Origin: Halocaridina rubra
Taxonomy: Eukaryota > Arthropoda > Malacostraca > Decapoda > Atyidae
Assembly (NCBI GenBank): GCA_037179515.1
Contig: JAXCGZ010015154.1
Location: forward strand, 62,001 to 126,000
Direction: 5' to 3'
Length of the DNA stretch: 64,000 nucleotides
In this document: in pieces, positions 44,661 through 56,272 of the stretch
Layout: every line of letters starts with the position of its first letter
Position numbering within the stretch: position 1 is the first letter of the stretch
Made by a program: the position numbers and the translations under genes
The notes under the pieces: model-generated
What the model saw: only the letters and a program-made list of their open reading frames with translations
Database searches by the model: none
Told to the model about the DNA's origin: nothing

Positions 44661-46307
44661 CCAACAATTGTCTACCCCTCCTGGGGCTAGTCAAACTCCA
44701 TTCCCCCTCTGGGGGGATGTGACAGAGTGTTTCGCTCAAAGTCACCAGAGGCTGTTAGATGCCTTATTAATTAAATTAGTAACAACTGTTATTTTCTAAA
44801 TAAAAAAAATAATTCCCACTTCTTGACTTTTGCAGATTATGATTATTTGCAATTTATATTTTAGCTTATAGCTAATTTTAAATATACCTTATTTACTCTT
44901 CTTGTACGTGTAGAAGTATAGTCCTGATATAAAGGTTGCTCCTATTTTCCGTCTGCTACGAGCCAAGAACTTTCTGGAGATTGTTTACCAGTAACCTAAC
45001 TTTTCATTATTATTCTCGTTTTATTTTATTTGCTTCCACTTGTTGCACCTAAGAATACTGTCTCTCCCTTGCATCTCTGCTATAATTGCCTGCCAGGGAC
45101 CACCACTAAAATAGTCCTTAAATGATATCAGAGCCATTTACTGCTCTAGAAATGTATCCTACGGATGAACTCACCAGGAGGGACAATGAGACGCTCTCCT
45201 TTGGCGCTCAAACTTCGAAGAGGCAACATCTCACCTGAGCAGTCTAAGTTTATTTCAAACATTATTTACGTGGCATCTTCACAGGAGTTCATCTGGCACA
45301 ACAAGGTGAGGGATAGTGTATGGTAAAGCTCGTGGGTCAAGCAAATTGGTTTTTCGAGAATTAGTTACATTCGTTACTGGCTAAATCTTACGAATTTTAT
45401 TCTCAGATTCCATTCCCATACAAACGAAATTTTGTAGATTACCAAACTGGAATCTCACTTGCCAAAGTTAATTCTTTACCCTGGATATTACAGCTGATAT
45501 ACATTGCTAAGAAGTTTCTTTTCACTGAATGTGATAAACGAAAATCTCATCCTCTGAAGACTGGTTATGAGCCCGTAAAAATCTATCTCTTTTCCTAATA
45601 AATTCTAATTTCAATTCACCTCTTTCCATCATCGTAAATAAAGTGTTTTACGTCAAAAACTCGTCAATAAAGCTATTTGCTATATAAATTGCAAATAGTT
45701 CGTCATTTAGCTAAAGGGTTTTATGCTATAAACTGCAAATAATTAAAAGGTAATTTTACCCTGTTGGCTTTGCAAATATTTCCTGTTAACCACAATTTAA
45801 TGAATGCATACTGTATTTATCTTGCTAATTCTTCATATGTTGGGGATAAAGTGTTTTGAGTTATAAGTTGCAAATACCTCAAAAGGTGGTTTTGCACCCT
45901 TTTTTTTCATTGCAAAGTTCTTGATAACCAAAAGTGAATGAATACTGTATTTATCTCGTAGATTCTTCCTTTACCCTAAATTGAGTGTTTTACCATATTA
46001 ATTGTAAATCAGTAATAAGCATTGCAACTTTTGTGGTTGCCCACAATTTAAGGAATACATACAGTACTGTATTTGTCTTGCTTATTCTTCATTTATTGTG
46101 AATAAATTGTTTTCCTTTCAAACCAGTAAAGAATTAATGGTTTTGTATGCTTTTATGGTAGCATAAATATTTCTGGTTAGCTGTGAATAACCAATATATT
46201 TTTATCCAGTAGAATAATATTGGAAACTCATTATATGTGTGCTCATGCTTTCAGTTTCCCGTAATAAACAGTGTGTCATTTCTGTTTCTGAAATTGCAGT
46301 GTCCTGT

Positions 46308-49119
46308 GATTACCTAATTGTGGTTACCTAATTGTGTTTACGGGAAAGAGCCCAAAGCTCGTATCTTCCCGTCTCCTGATCGGTTCCATTTTATACTTAG
46401 TGATACTTATCTTACCTGTCCTTAAAACTATGGATTGAGATAGCATTAACTACCTCCTCGCTTAGCGAATTCCAATTATCAACTACTCTTACACTGAAAA
46501 AGAATTTCCTTACATCCTGCAAAGAGGTTTTCTTACGAAGCTTCAAACTATGACCTCTAGTTCTAGAGCCTGCCATATCAAAATATCGATCCCTATCCAC
46601 TCTATCATAACCATGAAGGAATTTAAAGACTGTCACCATATCCCCCCTCACTCTTCTAGCTTCGAGTGATGGTAAGTCTAATTCCCTCAGCCTCTCATCA
46701 TAACTGAGATTGCGTATTTCTGGCACCAGTTTCGTGGCATGTCTTTGAACTTTTTCAAGCTTAGCTATGTGCTTTTTCAAGTGCGGATTCCAAAAGGGGG
46801 CTGCATATTCGAGTTTTGGCCTCACATAGGTTACATAAATATTTCTGAACATTTCCTTGTCCATGTGCCTGAAGGCTACCCTTACATTTGATAAGAATGC
46901 ATATGCTGCCCTTACTATGCCATTTATATGTATTTCTGGAGACAAATCTGCCAGTATGTTTACTCCTAGATCTCTCTCATTTTCTGTCTCTTGAAGTTGT
47001 ACTCCAGCCACCGAGTAGTCAAGCTTGGGCCTTCTTGCACTTGTACCCATTCTCATTACCTTACATTTTGAAGTATTGAATTTCATTAGCCACTTTTCTG
47101 ACCACTCATGCAGATTATTTAGATCCTCCTGAAGTTCTCTACCATTGTTCTCGTTTTTTACTTTCTTCACAATCTTTGCATCATCTGCAAACATATTCAT
47201 GAATGAATTTACAGACTCTGGTAGGTCATTTACATATACAAGGAACAAAAGTGGCCCTAAAACTGAACCCTGTGGAACTCCACCACTAACTCTTCTCCAT
47301 TCAGACACTGAGTGTCTTACTCTAACCCTCTGTTCCCTTCCTTCTAAGTAAGTTTTTATCCATTCCAAAACATTTCCACCTATTCTAGCCATTGATTGCA
47401 GCTTCCTAATAAGTCTCCCATGTGGAACAGTGTCAAACGCTTTCTGGAAGTCTAGGAATATGCAATCTTCCCAGCCCTCTCTTTCCTGTAAGATTTGGCT
47501 TACCTCATCATAAAATTCTAATAAGTTTGTTACTGTTGATCTACCTTCTCTGAAGCCATGTTGCCTCACTGACAAAAAGTTGAAGGATTCCAAGTGAAGA
47601 GAGATATGTTTCCTTAGTAGTTTCTCCATAACTTTGCAAACTATGCTGGTCAAGGAAACTGGTCTATAGTTCAGAGCCGTATCCCTCCTTCCCTTTTTGA
47701 AGACAGGTATCACATTTGCTTGTTTCCAGCATCTTGGAATCTCCCCCGACTCCAGTGACTCCTTAAATATGATACTTAGTGCCACTGATATTGTGTTTGC
47801 GCATTTTTTAAGCACATGAGGGGATATGTCATCGGGACCTGTAGCTTTATGAACATCTAAATCCATCAGCGCTTTGCATACCTCTGTGGCTGTAAGGTTG
47901 ATGTTCTCTAATACCGGCCCTTGAGCTTCTATCACTGCAATCTGAGGGGGTGGGGTATTTTCTACTGTAAATACTGACTGAAACTCCTTGTTCAATTCTT
48001 TGCAGATCTCTTCATCCATCTCAGTAATGCTTCCATCCGCTCTCTTTAGCCTTAAAACCTGTTCTTTTTCCTTCAGTTTTCCTCTGATAAAGCTGTGGAA
48101 AAGCTTGGGATTTTCTTTAGCCTTCTTAGTGATGTCCCTCTCATAGTCTCTCTCTGCCTCTCTCCTTTTACTTAGGTAGTCATTTCTTGCTCTTTTGTAG
48201 GTTTGCCAGGCATTTATGTTTTTTCTCCTCCTATACTTTTTCCAGCATTTGTCTCTCCACTCCTTAGCTCTTTTACACCCATTATCGAACCATTTCTCTC
48301 TGGCATGAATTACACCTACTTTGGTGACAGGTATTTCTCACAAAAGATGTCATACATTTCTTGTACAGATTTGTTGTAAAATAAGGTTCTCCAGTCAATA
48401 ACTGCAAAAAGCTCATTCATTTTGATGTAATCGCCTTTCCGATAGTTCCTCCTCATGTCCTCAGTGCCTCTACTCTCAGGAAGAATATCTTCAATGATAT
48501 ACTCCATCAACAACACACAGTGGTCACTCTTTCCAATTGGTTTTTCATACTCAATTTTTTCAATATCCAACACATTATCTGTGAACACTAGATCAAGTAG
48601 TGATGGCTCATCCCCACCCCTGGCCCATGTTGGTTCCATTACATGTTGGTGTAGGAAATTCCCTTGTACGCAGTCTAGGAATCTTGCCCCGAATGAGTCC
48701 TCACCACTGTGTGGGTCAAGATTTATCCAATCTATCTCTTTATAATTAAAGTCTCCCATAATCAAAATCCTACATTTTTTTTTCCCGTGCCATGTTAACA
48801 ACTGAGTTTATGACTTCAATAGTACCTATATGACTTTCCTCATAGACTTCAAGCCAATTTTGGTTCCTTGGTGGGTTGTATACAACAGTTATTATAATGC
48901 TCTCTGACCCAGTATTAATGCGAGCAACAAGAAATTCCTTGAACTCACTTTCTATAGCCAAGTTTATTTCTTCAAGTATTCTGAAACCCTTAGGAAAAAC
49001 TGTGACACTGTTTATGTCCTCACTCAACTTAGTCTCTGTAATTGCTACTATATCTGCCTTACTGTTGTGAATCCTATCTTTTAATTCTACTGCCTTACCC
49101 GCTAATCCATCAGCATTTG
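46308..49119 (-). mobile_element. CR1-like LINE copy e, 5'-truncated
   Basis: A minus-strand copy inserted in the LTR, with TGT at both junctions (46305-46307; 49120-49122) as a possible 3-bp duplication. Its 3' end has the hairpin and two tail units, and its 5' end starts at the TNADG codons of the endonuclease. The uninterrupted LTR at 57840 gives the empty site. Confidence 0.92.
46412..49119 (-). pseudogene. CR1-like ORF2, copy e
   Basis: The RT half (46412-48019) is open from EEICKELNKEF through SGGVPQGSVLGPLLFL and FADDAKIVKKV to SFKDR, where a TAT to TAA change ends it four codons early. The endonuclease half is broken: a deletion of about 66 bp near 48980 removes the region containing GGGIALLI, an A-run indel near 48775 shifts the frame before MGDFN, and a deletion of about 25 bp near 48335 shifts it again before the RT. 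Catalytic RT residues are intact, but the protein could not be made whole. Confidence 0.9.
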
Positions 49120-49472
49120 TGTATTCTACTCTGCCTGTGTGACAGAGGTAATCATCGAGTTGAGGCCAAAGTCTTGGCATACGTCCGTGGTACCGGGAAA
49201 AGAAATCGTGCTCACCACCTCCGGGATTCGAGGCAGCATTTCATAAAATTTAATTAGAAAATTCAATTCTTTTAATGTCATTGCATTTCCAAAATTAAAA
49301 GAAAGTTGAATTCTGAGTTTCATTTAACAGACTAATGGTAATAGAGATGGGGTGTTCAAGTACAAATATCTGTCCTGTCTGTTTGTGAGCTCTTAACCGA
49401 GCTCGGTACTTTGAGTCCCCTTAGTAAAACAGAATCTTAGCAACACTCTACCATCCTAACCTCCAACAAGAT

Positions 49473-49490
49473 TGGCGCCCGAACAGGGAC
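49473..49490 (+). other. Primer-binding site, tRNA-Lys type (Gmr1-B)
   Basis: TGGCGCCCGAACAGGGAC, four bases after the LTR end, identical to the Gmr1-A site. Confidence 0.95.
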
Positions 49491-50866
49491 CCGAACAGAC
49501 AGACTGATTTTATAAATTTATTTTTATTTTGCTTTTTAAGATTGCACATGAAACCCGATTACCATTGGCTTGATTATTGAAATGAATGAATCATAAGCTG
49601 CACACGAAAATTTTCAAGCTAGAGATGTTGCGGATAAAATATTTTTTTTTGTTTTCAATATTAATTATGGTAACTAATAGTTTCTTGTTTCCCATGTGGT
49701 AAACAATATTTCAGGAAATCTACATGAGATTATGTGGTAACAGACTTAAGAAAATTTGCATGACGAGAAGACGTGTTATTTAAAATTTCATTTATTTGCG
49801 TGATAAGATTGAGTTTTAAAGCATTCGTGTTTTATATATCCGTTAAAGGGTGATACTTGTTAGGAATTGTTTATATTTCCTTGGGATTTAGGAATTGGGA
49901 GAAAGCATATTAAGTATTTTTGCTTCTAATTGTGTTTTATATTCAAGCATTGACTGCTCATAGATTGGAAGAAAAATTTTGGTGTCATTTATCGAGCCTA
50001 TGCTAAGCCTTTCATGTGTCTGAGTTGTCACTTGAAAATAAATTTTCTCATTACTAGTATAAATGTGTAATCTGGCTGCCTAGTAAGCTGTTAGCTTATC
50101 GTTGGTGTATTTTGCATAGGATCTGTGCCCTTTTGGTAACACTCCAGAATTTTACATACGACATTTTATTTGTGGGTACTGCCATATATGCGCTCATACG
50201 CAGGCACGACCGCTATACTGTACTTGTTTGTACTCTCAGGCACTGGGTGCTAGTCGGTAAAATTCGTTGTTGCTCATTCCTTTCATTTGCACCATAGCCA
50301 CAGGTACTGCCACGTATTGCTGTTAAGCAGGCACGACTGCCATTCTGTATTACCAGTGTTTCATGCACTGTTTTGCAACATTTTGTTGCTGTTGCACTTG
50401 ATTGTGTTGCTCATTCCTTTTATTTGCACGATTACCGCAGGTACTGCCACATATTGCTGTTAAGCAGGCAAGTCTGCTATTCTGTATTACCAGTGTTTCA
50501 TGCACTGTTTTGCAACATTTTGTTGCTGTTGCACTTGATTGTGTTGCTCATTCCTTTCATTTGCACCATAACTGCAGGTACTGCCACGTATTGCTGTTAA
50601 GCAGGCACGACTGCCATTCTGTATTGCCAGTGTTTCATGCACTGTTTTGCAACATTTTGCTGCTGTTGCACTTGATTGTATTTTGAGTCACTTTTATGGT
50701 GAGATTTTGAGATAATTTTTACGTTTAAGTTTGAACTGTCGTGTTGAATTTTTTTTTTCTCTCCTTAGTGTTGTGTGGTTCTTTCATTTTTTTTACTAAT
50801 GTATTGTAGAGATTTTTTTTGTGTGGTTCTTTTGGCACTTCGTTATTGACTGTTTAGGAAACCACC
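49491..50866 (+). other. Gmr1-B untranslated leader
   Basis: About 1.4 kb from the PBS to the gag ATG, collinear with the Gmr1-A leader. It contains one unit of the 81-bp repeat (about 50155-50235) and three of the 137-bp repeat. The gag start context is ACCATGG. Confidence 0.8.
50272..50680 (+). repeat. 137-bp leader repeat, three copies
   Basis: Units beginning GCTCATTCCTTT at 50272, 50409 and 50546, spacing exactly 137 bp. Gmr1-A has two units, so copy number varies between insertions of the same family. Confidence 0.92.
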
Positions 50867-52057
50867 ATGGAAACCAGGCAGTCACAGGAAACAAACATGG
50901 AAACCATCGAAACATTCGATGAGGAGCGTTACCTGGCCATAATGATTGCTAGGGGTGAGAGATATGGTCTCTCCCCAGGGCAGAAGCTCTTCGAATGGGC
51001 TCATGAGAAGATGGTTGAACGCCGAGATAAGCTGGAGAAGAGAGCAAGTGATGAAGCACGAGCACAACGTGAGGAGGCACAAGCACAACGTGATCATGAG
51101 CTTGCGCTTGCTTGGCTTCAAGCGGGATTCCCAGACAGTGGTCTTTCAACTGGAAATGGAAACCAGCCTCGTGAGAGGCCCTCCCCAATACCGAAATACG
51201 AAGACGACGGCAGGCAACCGCTTGATACTTACATCCGCTCTTTTGAAAGTCTTGCGGCAGTTAACAAAGGCACAGAGGCTGAGAAGAGTCGTTGGCTGTT
51301 AGCCTCCATGCCAACCCGTCTGCTTGCCCTGGTCAGTGAACTCGACCAAATGCAACTGAGGGACTATGAGAAAGTTAAAAGCACACTCCTGGCCTCACAG
51401 AACCTTTCACCAGCTGAGTGTTGTGCTAGGTATCTTTCTGCTTTCCCATTGAAGGAGGAAAACTGTAGTACCTTTGGCAAACGCAAGGCTCGCCTCTTTA
51501 ATGATTGGTTACGAGTTGCAAAGTGTCCTCGTGAGAAGTTGTATGCATTCTTGATGTTTGATGCAATTGCCAATGAACTTCCTCCAGAGGTTGTTGCATA
51601 TGTAAGGACTCAGCTTAAGGATGAGATCGACTACGAGAAAAGTCTAGCTGCTGTGGACGAGTACCTCCAGCACAACCAGCATGGAGTACGTCTCTGTGAT
51701 GTTATGAGGGCAAGAAGGGCCAATTCCAAGGTTCGTCCTCAGAGTTGTATTTCCCCCTCAGCAAGACATGATTCTCATCGGAAAGGAGATCATAGGAATG
51801 GGAAGCACAAGGGCCCCTCGCAGAACTCACATCATCCAGCACATCCTCCTTACACTCCAAAGCCTTATTACGGCAATGCACTAACACTCAAGAAGGATAA
51901 CTCAGTAAGACCTAAGCTTCAGCAGTTCAGAGATAAAGGCCATTACTCTGCTCCTCCTTCCCAGGGTTTTCAGCAAAACTCTAAGAGCCACCACGCTCCC
52001 TCACACAGCAGCGGCCCACAAAGCCGTCCGGCCACGCACATAGCCCATGCTGTATAA
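50867..52057 (+). CDS. gag: Gmr1-B gag polyprotein
   Basis: A 396-residue protein from a well-placed ATG. The N-terminal 30-110 residues are highly charged and helical (RRDKLEKRASDEARAQREE). The middle (about 120-280) has the helical capsid-like pattern of Ty3/gypsy gags, with PIPKYEDDGRQPLDTYIRSF and FNDWLRVAKCPREKLYAFLM. The C-terminal 110 residues are basic and rich in His, Ser, Pro and Gln, without any CCHC zinc knuckle, so RNA binding may rely on basic residues. It stops at TAA (52055-52057) in the same frame as pol. Gmr1-A has GAA at that codon, so the stop is probably a mutation in a continuous gag-pol frame. Confidence 0.88.
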   Translation: METRQSQETNMETIETFDEERYLAIMIARGERYGLSPGQKLFEWAHEKMVERRDKLEKRASDEARAQREEAQAQRDHELALAWLQAGFPDSGLSTGNGNQPRERPSPIPKYEDDGRQPLDTYIRSFESLAAVNKGTEAEKSRWLLASMPTRLLALVSELDQMQLRDYEKVKSTLLASQNLSPAECCARYLSAFPLKEENCSTFGKRKARLFNDWLRVAKCPREKLYAFLMFDAIANELPPEVVAYVRTQLKDEIDYEKSLAAVDEYLQHNQHGVRLCDVMRARRANSKVRPQSCISPSARHDSHRKGDHRNGKHKGPSQNSHHPAHPPYTPKPYYGNALTLKKDNSVRPKLQQFRDKGHYSAPPSQGFQQNSKSHHAPSHSSGPQSRPATHIAHAV

Positions 52058-55021
52058 ATAAGGCCAGAAAGGGCCACTGGGGATAACGCCGAGGAACCTA
52101 CGTACAAACTTGCCAATGTGGAACTCACCGAATGGGGTAATCCGCAGGTGATCCCAAAATGTCTAGGAACTATAAATGGTGTGGAAGTTGAGATAGCCCT
52201 CGACACAGGGGCGAATGGCATATTTGTTGACGAGAGATTCGTCAGGGATGAAGATTATACCGGCAAAGTCGTTCGTGTGCGGGTTGCTGAAGGAACACCC
52301 CAAATACGACGCTGCTGTGTCATTAACCTGGATTGCAAATACTACAAGGGAAAAGCCCCAGCTGTGGCAATGATTGAGCTTATGTACCCTGTCTTGATGG
52401 GTCGTGCACTGAACCTAGTTCCTTCTTTCCAGGCCGACCTCTACCATAAGGACAATTCTTGTTATAACTTCCCTCGGGGGAAGTCACATGAAGCCATTTC
52501 AGCAGCAACTCCTGGCCTCGATGCCAAGAATATGGACGATTCTCCGACTGACTCCATTGAGTCTGCTGCAGTCAGTACATGTAATGTGGAACGCGGAGAG
52601 TTTCCCCCTCCTTTACCAGATGATACACCTCTCGAGCCATTGAAGTCCCGTCCAGACTTTGCCAAATTGCAGCAAGACTGCCCCAGCCTCAAACGCTGGA
52701 TACAGCAGGCCACCGAGAGAAGGACCTTCACGGTGAGAGGAGGAGGCCAGATCACTTATATCCTTGAAGATGGAGCACTTCGTAGGCATGTGACTAAAGA
52801 TGGCCACACCTTTAAACAGTTGGTGGTGCCCGCTTCGTTGCGCCGCCAGGCTATGTATGTGACACACCATTTGCCTCTGAGTGGACACAGAGGCAAAGCA
52901 AAGACTCGGCACGTCCTTCAGAAGGCTTTCGCAAGGCCAAACATGTACACCGAGGTAGACAGATATGTAGGCTCCTGCCCTGTCTGTCAATGCACCTCAA
53001 CGGCACCGGTACCGAAAGTTCCCATGGGGATAACTAAGCTCTCAATGGAGCCATTTTCCAAGGTCGCTATTGACATATTAGGTCCTATTAATCCAGCTTC
53101 GTCCACGGGGAAACAGTTCCTCGTGGTATATGTTGACTTGGCAACAAGGTACCCAGATGCAGTGCCACTGTCTTCTATCACAACTGAAGCAGTCGCTCAT
53201 GCCCTATTTGAAATCTGCTCCAGGTTTGGTTTTCCTGAGCAGATCACTTCTGACAATGGAAGTCAGTTTACAAGTAGGCACTTTGAGGCTTTCTGTAACC
53301 TTTTAGAAATGAAGCATATTTGTACGAGTGTCTATCATGCCCAATCAGATGGAGCATGCGAATGCTATAACTGGACATTGAAGCGATGTTTGCGCAAGCT
53401 AGTGATAGATATACCTAGGCAGTGGGACAAGTACGTCCCTGCTGCACTTTTTACCTTCAGAGAGATGCCCCACGACACTACTGGATACTCGCCTTTCGAG
53501 CTGATTTATGGTCATAAGGTCAGAGGCCCAGTAGAATTCTTGGCAGAATGTTGGAATTCACCTACCATCAAAGATGACGATAGGGACGTTCATGAGTATA
53601 TTTTGAAGTTTTCCTCTCACCTCAAAAAGGCTTGGAAAACTGCACAATTAGCCATTAAGGGTCACCAGCAGACTGCCAAGCTCCTCTTTGACAAGCGTGC
53701 GCGGCATTGTGCCCTGACACCCGGAGATCGAGCTCTGTTACTTCTTCCAACAGATACCCGCAAGCTAATGGTACGCTGGAAAGGACCGTACACTGTGGTA
53801 CACCGGGTGACCCCTGACAATTATGTGCTAAATGTTGATGGCAATAATCGGAAATACCACATTAACCAGCTGAAGCTTTATTGTGAGGACCCGGAGGCCC
53901 ACAGGGATCCTGCGCTGGCACTCTCAGCAACCCCTATAGATGCCCCCAGCATCAACAGAACCTCCGAGGCTGCAGCAACACAGGTGCTCCATTATAGCCA
54001 CCCCTTACTTCCTATATTGGAATACTCCACCCTTGCAGTGGAGACAGACTTACGGGAGTGGAGTTTTTCGGAAGAAGCCCCTCTGGCCGCAGCCACCGCC
54101 CTTGCAATTGAAGACATAAGCTTAGCTTTTGATGATGGTAAGGATCCTGCCATTCCCACACACCGAAAAGAAAGTGTGAGTAATTGCATTATTAACTCCA
54201 GACTGCAACTGAGTCAACGGGAACAGCTGAACAAGCTATTACAGGACTATGAGAATGTCTTCAACGACCTCCCAGGCATTACCACTACCCTTGAGCATCA
54301 TGTCAGATTGACTGACCCAGAGCCATTTCGGCATTCCTATGGTCTTCCCCACCAGCTGTCCTTACGGCTGAAGGAAGATCTTGACACTTGGGTCCGCCTC
54401 GGAATAGTTGAAAAGAGCATGTCGCCTTGGTGTTCGCTGTTACTGGCAGTGCGTAAGCGAGATGGCAGTCACAGGTTCTGCCTTGACTGTCGTAAGCTTA
54501 ACTCCCTTACCATTTTTGATGGAGAGCCCATTGCTGATGCCGAGCATATTTTCTCGTTGCTCTTTCAAGCCCGTTACCTGTCCAAGTTGGATTTGGCCAG
54601 TGGATTTTGGCAAGTCCCGTTGAGCGAGACTACCAAGCCTCTTACAGCTTTTTCCACAAGATATGGTCTATACCAGTTCAGGGTCATGCCTTTTGGTATG
54701 GTAAATGCCCCTGGCTGCTTTAGCAGACTCATGAGGATAGTGCTACAGGATCTCGACAATGTTTCATGCTTTATAGACGACATCCTGGTGCATTCTCAGG
54801 ATTGGTCATCGCACCTCGAGACCCTCCGCAGAGTTCTCACTCGTCTGAACCAGCATGGACTTCATTTAAAGCCTTCCAAATGTGAGATTGGTTTCACACA
54901 ATTGCAGTGTCTCGGCCATGTGGTTGGAGAAGGAGTTATGTCCCCTTTACATGACAGGGTACAAGCTATTAAGGATATGGAGAAACCTGCCAGTCACTCA
55001 ACTGAGATCATTCCTGGGTAG
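52058..55021 (+). CDS. pol: Gmr1-B pol: protease-integrase-RT
   Basis: In frame with gag; the first internal ATG is at 52118. Counting from there, the order is aspartic protease (IALDTGANGIFVDERFV, residues about 26-42), integrase zinc-binding HHLPLSGH (about 249) with CPVC (about 286), integrase core with Asp in IDILGPI (about 318), Asp in TSDNGSQF (about 377) and Glu in GACECYN 36 positions later (D-35-E spacing), GPYTVV of a GPY/F module (about 556), and RT with SPWCSLLLAVRKRDGSHRF, SKLDLASGFWQVPL and FIDDILVH (about 884). A 2-bp deletion near 54990 (compare CCACTGTCACTC in Gmr1-A) shifts the frame and ends it at 55021, cutting off RNase H. Every known catalytic residue up to that point is present. 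Confidence 0.93.
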   Translation: MRPERATGDNAEEPTYKLANVELTEWGNPQVIPKCLGTINGVEVEIALDTGANGIFVDERFVRDEDYTGKVVRVRVAEGTPQIRRCCVINLDCKYYKGKAPAVAMIELMYPVLMGRALNLVPSFQADLYHKDNSCYNFPRGKSHEAISAATPGLDAKNMDDSPTDSIESAAVSTCNVERGEFPPPLPDDTPLEPLKSRPDFAKLQQDCPSLKRWIQQATERRTFTVRGGGQITYILEDGALRRHVTKDGHTFKQLVVPASLRRQAMYVTHHLPLSGHRGKAKTRHVLQKAFARPNMYTEVDRYVGSCPVCQCTSTAPVPKVPMGITKLSMEPFSKVAIDILGPINPASSTGKQFLVVYVDLATRYPDAVPLSSITTEAVAHALFEICSRFGFPEQITSDNGSQFTSRHFEAFCNLLEMKHICTSVYHAQSDGACECYNWTLKRCLRKLVIDIPRQWDKYVPAALFTFREMPHDTTGYSPFELIYGHKVRGPVEFLAECWNSPTIKDDDRDVHEYILKFSSHLKKAWKTAQLAIKGHQQTAKLLFDKRARHCALTPGDRALLLLPTDTRKLMVRWKGPYTVVHRVTPDNYVLNVDGNNRKYHINQLKLYCEDPEAHRDPALALSATPIDAPSINRTSEAAATQVLHYSHPLLPILEYSTLAVETDLREWSFSEEAPLAAATALAIEDISLAFDDGKDPAIPTHRKESVSNCIINSRLQLSQREQLNKLLQDYENVFNDLPGITTTLEHHVRLTDPEPFRHSYGLPHQLSLRLKEDLDTWVRLGIVEKSMSPWCSLLLAVRKRDGSHRFCLDCRKLNSLTIFDGEPIADAEHIFSLLFQARYLSKLDLASGFWQVPLSETTKPLTAFSTRYGLYQFRVMPFGMVNAPGCFSRLMRIVLQDLDNVSCFIDDILVHSQDWSSHLETLRRVLTRLNQHGLHLKPSKCEIGFTQLQCLGHVVGEGVMSPLHDRVQAIKDMEKPASHSTEIIPG

Positions 55022-55637
55022 TGTCGGCTACTACCAACGGTTCATTCCACACTTTAATACTATCGCTGCCCCTTTGCAGCAAATGACCTCCTCGAAGCAA
55101 AGTAAAACCTCCCCTGTCCAATGGACAGATGAAGCGGAGAGAGCATTTTTCAAGCTCCGAGAAGCATTGGCGGGTGAGCCAGTATTACAACTGGTAAACC
55201 CTGATTTTCCATTTATCTTGCAGACAGACGCCTCAGACGAAGGGCTGGTTGCTGTGCTCTTGCAAGCCCGATCAGACAACTCAGCAGAAGTAGCTCCAGT
55301 GCGATATGCAAGCCGCAGGCTTCGCCCTGCAGAGCAAAATTACTCCACCGTGGAGAAGGAAGCTCTAGCTGCATATTGGGCCATAAAGAAATTTGAAGTC
55401 CATCTGTATGGCCAACATTTTACACTGAGAACCGACCACCGACCTCTCCTATATTTAAAGACTGCACACAAGCTAAATCCTCGCCTGAAAAGGTGGGCAC
55501 TTTACCTGAATCTTTTCAAATTCACTGCCCAACATGTTCATGGCAAGGACAATGACCTTGCTGATCTACTAAGTCAATGGTCGTTACCCTCATATGAGGA
55601 AACTGGTGCTGTTAGCCTAAATTTGACTAGTCGGTAA
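54990..55637 (+). pseudogene. Gmr1-B RNase H, separated by frameshift
   Basis: Downstream of the 2-bp deletion the correct frame continues from TQLRSFLGSVGYYQRF. The RNase H follows: QTDASDEGL (first Asp), NYSTVEKEALAAYWAIKKFE (Glu), RTDHRPLLYL (Asp) and HGKDNDLADLLSQW (last Asp). The domain itself is open to a stop at 55635-55637 and equals the C-terminal quarter of the Gmr1-A pol. An apparent start at 54882 is in a different frame of the RT and is not a real N-terminus. Confidence 0.9.
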
Positions 55638-56272
55638 AGATTACTTCTCTAATGTGTTGTTTATTTTTTGTGTTTATCTTTTATGTCTTTAATACTGTAC
55701 TGTACTTGTTTATTTTAGCGTACAAACGTTATTCCTAATGGAAGACGAAAAGGATGAAGAATAATTATTTGATAGTAGTTTTATATTTCCCTTTGTGGGA
55801 CTTTGAAAGCCAGAACATGGTGGAAACATTTTAGTTTAGTGTTGAATAGCTGAAACTTTTAAATCCAGTCGCCAATGTTAATGACGACGTGGTTCAAATT
55901 TTTAATTTGCGTATACTGTATTTTTTTTTTATATTATATTATTGCCTTCTTGCATGTGAAGCATTCATAAACTTAAATATTGATATTCACTGATATCTAA
56001 TTGTGATTTAATTATCTTGAAATTTGAATTTGATCACATTTCTTTTATGTTTTGCATGTCATTTAATGTTTTGTTTACAAGGCTTGTTCACTTTTCCTAA
56101 TAGTATGGTATGTTCCAGTGGTGGATCCCATTCTTATTGTTCAGTTGTTCTTTTCCATGAAAAGGATATCTCATCCCTCATAATAACACTGAAGTCACCG
56201 TAACTTCCTCTGTTCTTTTTTCGCCTTCTGTAGTAGAATTTTGCTAAATCAATATTCTCTAGAAAGGGCCTT
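55638..56272 (+). other. Gmr1-B 3' untranslated region
   Basis: Collinear with 19798-20427. AT-rich, no env or other gene. It ends with the conserved AGAAAGGGCCTT just before the LTR. Confidence 0.75.

Larger units (their letters stand above)
44718..49468 (+). repeat. Gmr1-B 5' LTR, split by CR1 copy e
   Basis: LTR sequence occupies 44718-46307 and 49120-49468, starting TGTGACAGAG and ending CCTCCAACA. Compared with the Gmr1-A LTRs it has lost a segment of roughly 160 bp near 44950, shared with its own 3' LTR and therefore inherited from the parent. The CR1 insertion lies just after the acceptor of the putative LTR intron. Confidence 0.93.

Noticed and set aside
55638..56272. Search for an env-like gene between RNase H and the 3' LTR
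   Set aside because: No open frame of useful length in either Gmr1 copy.
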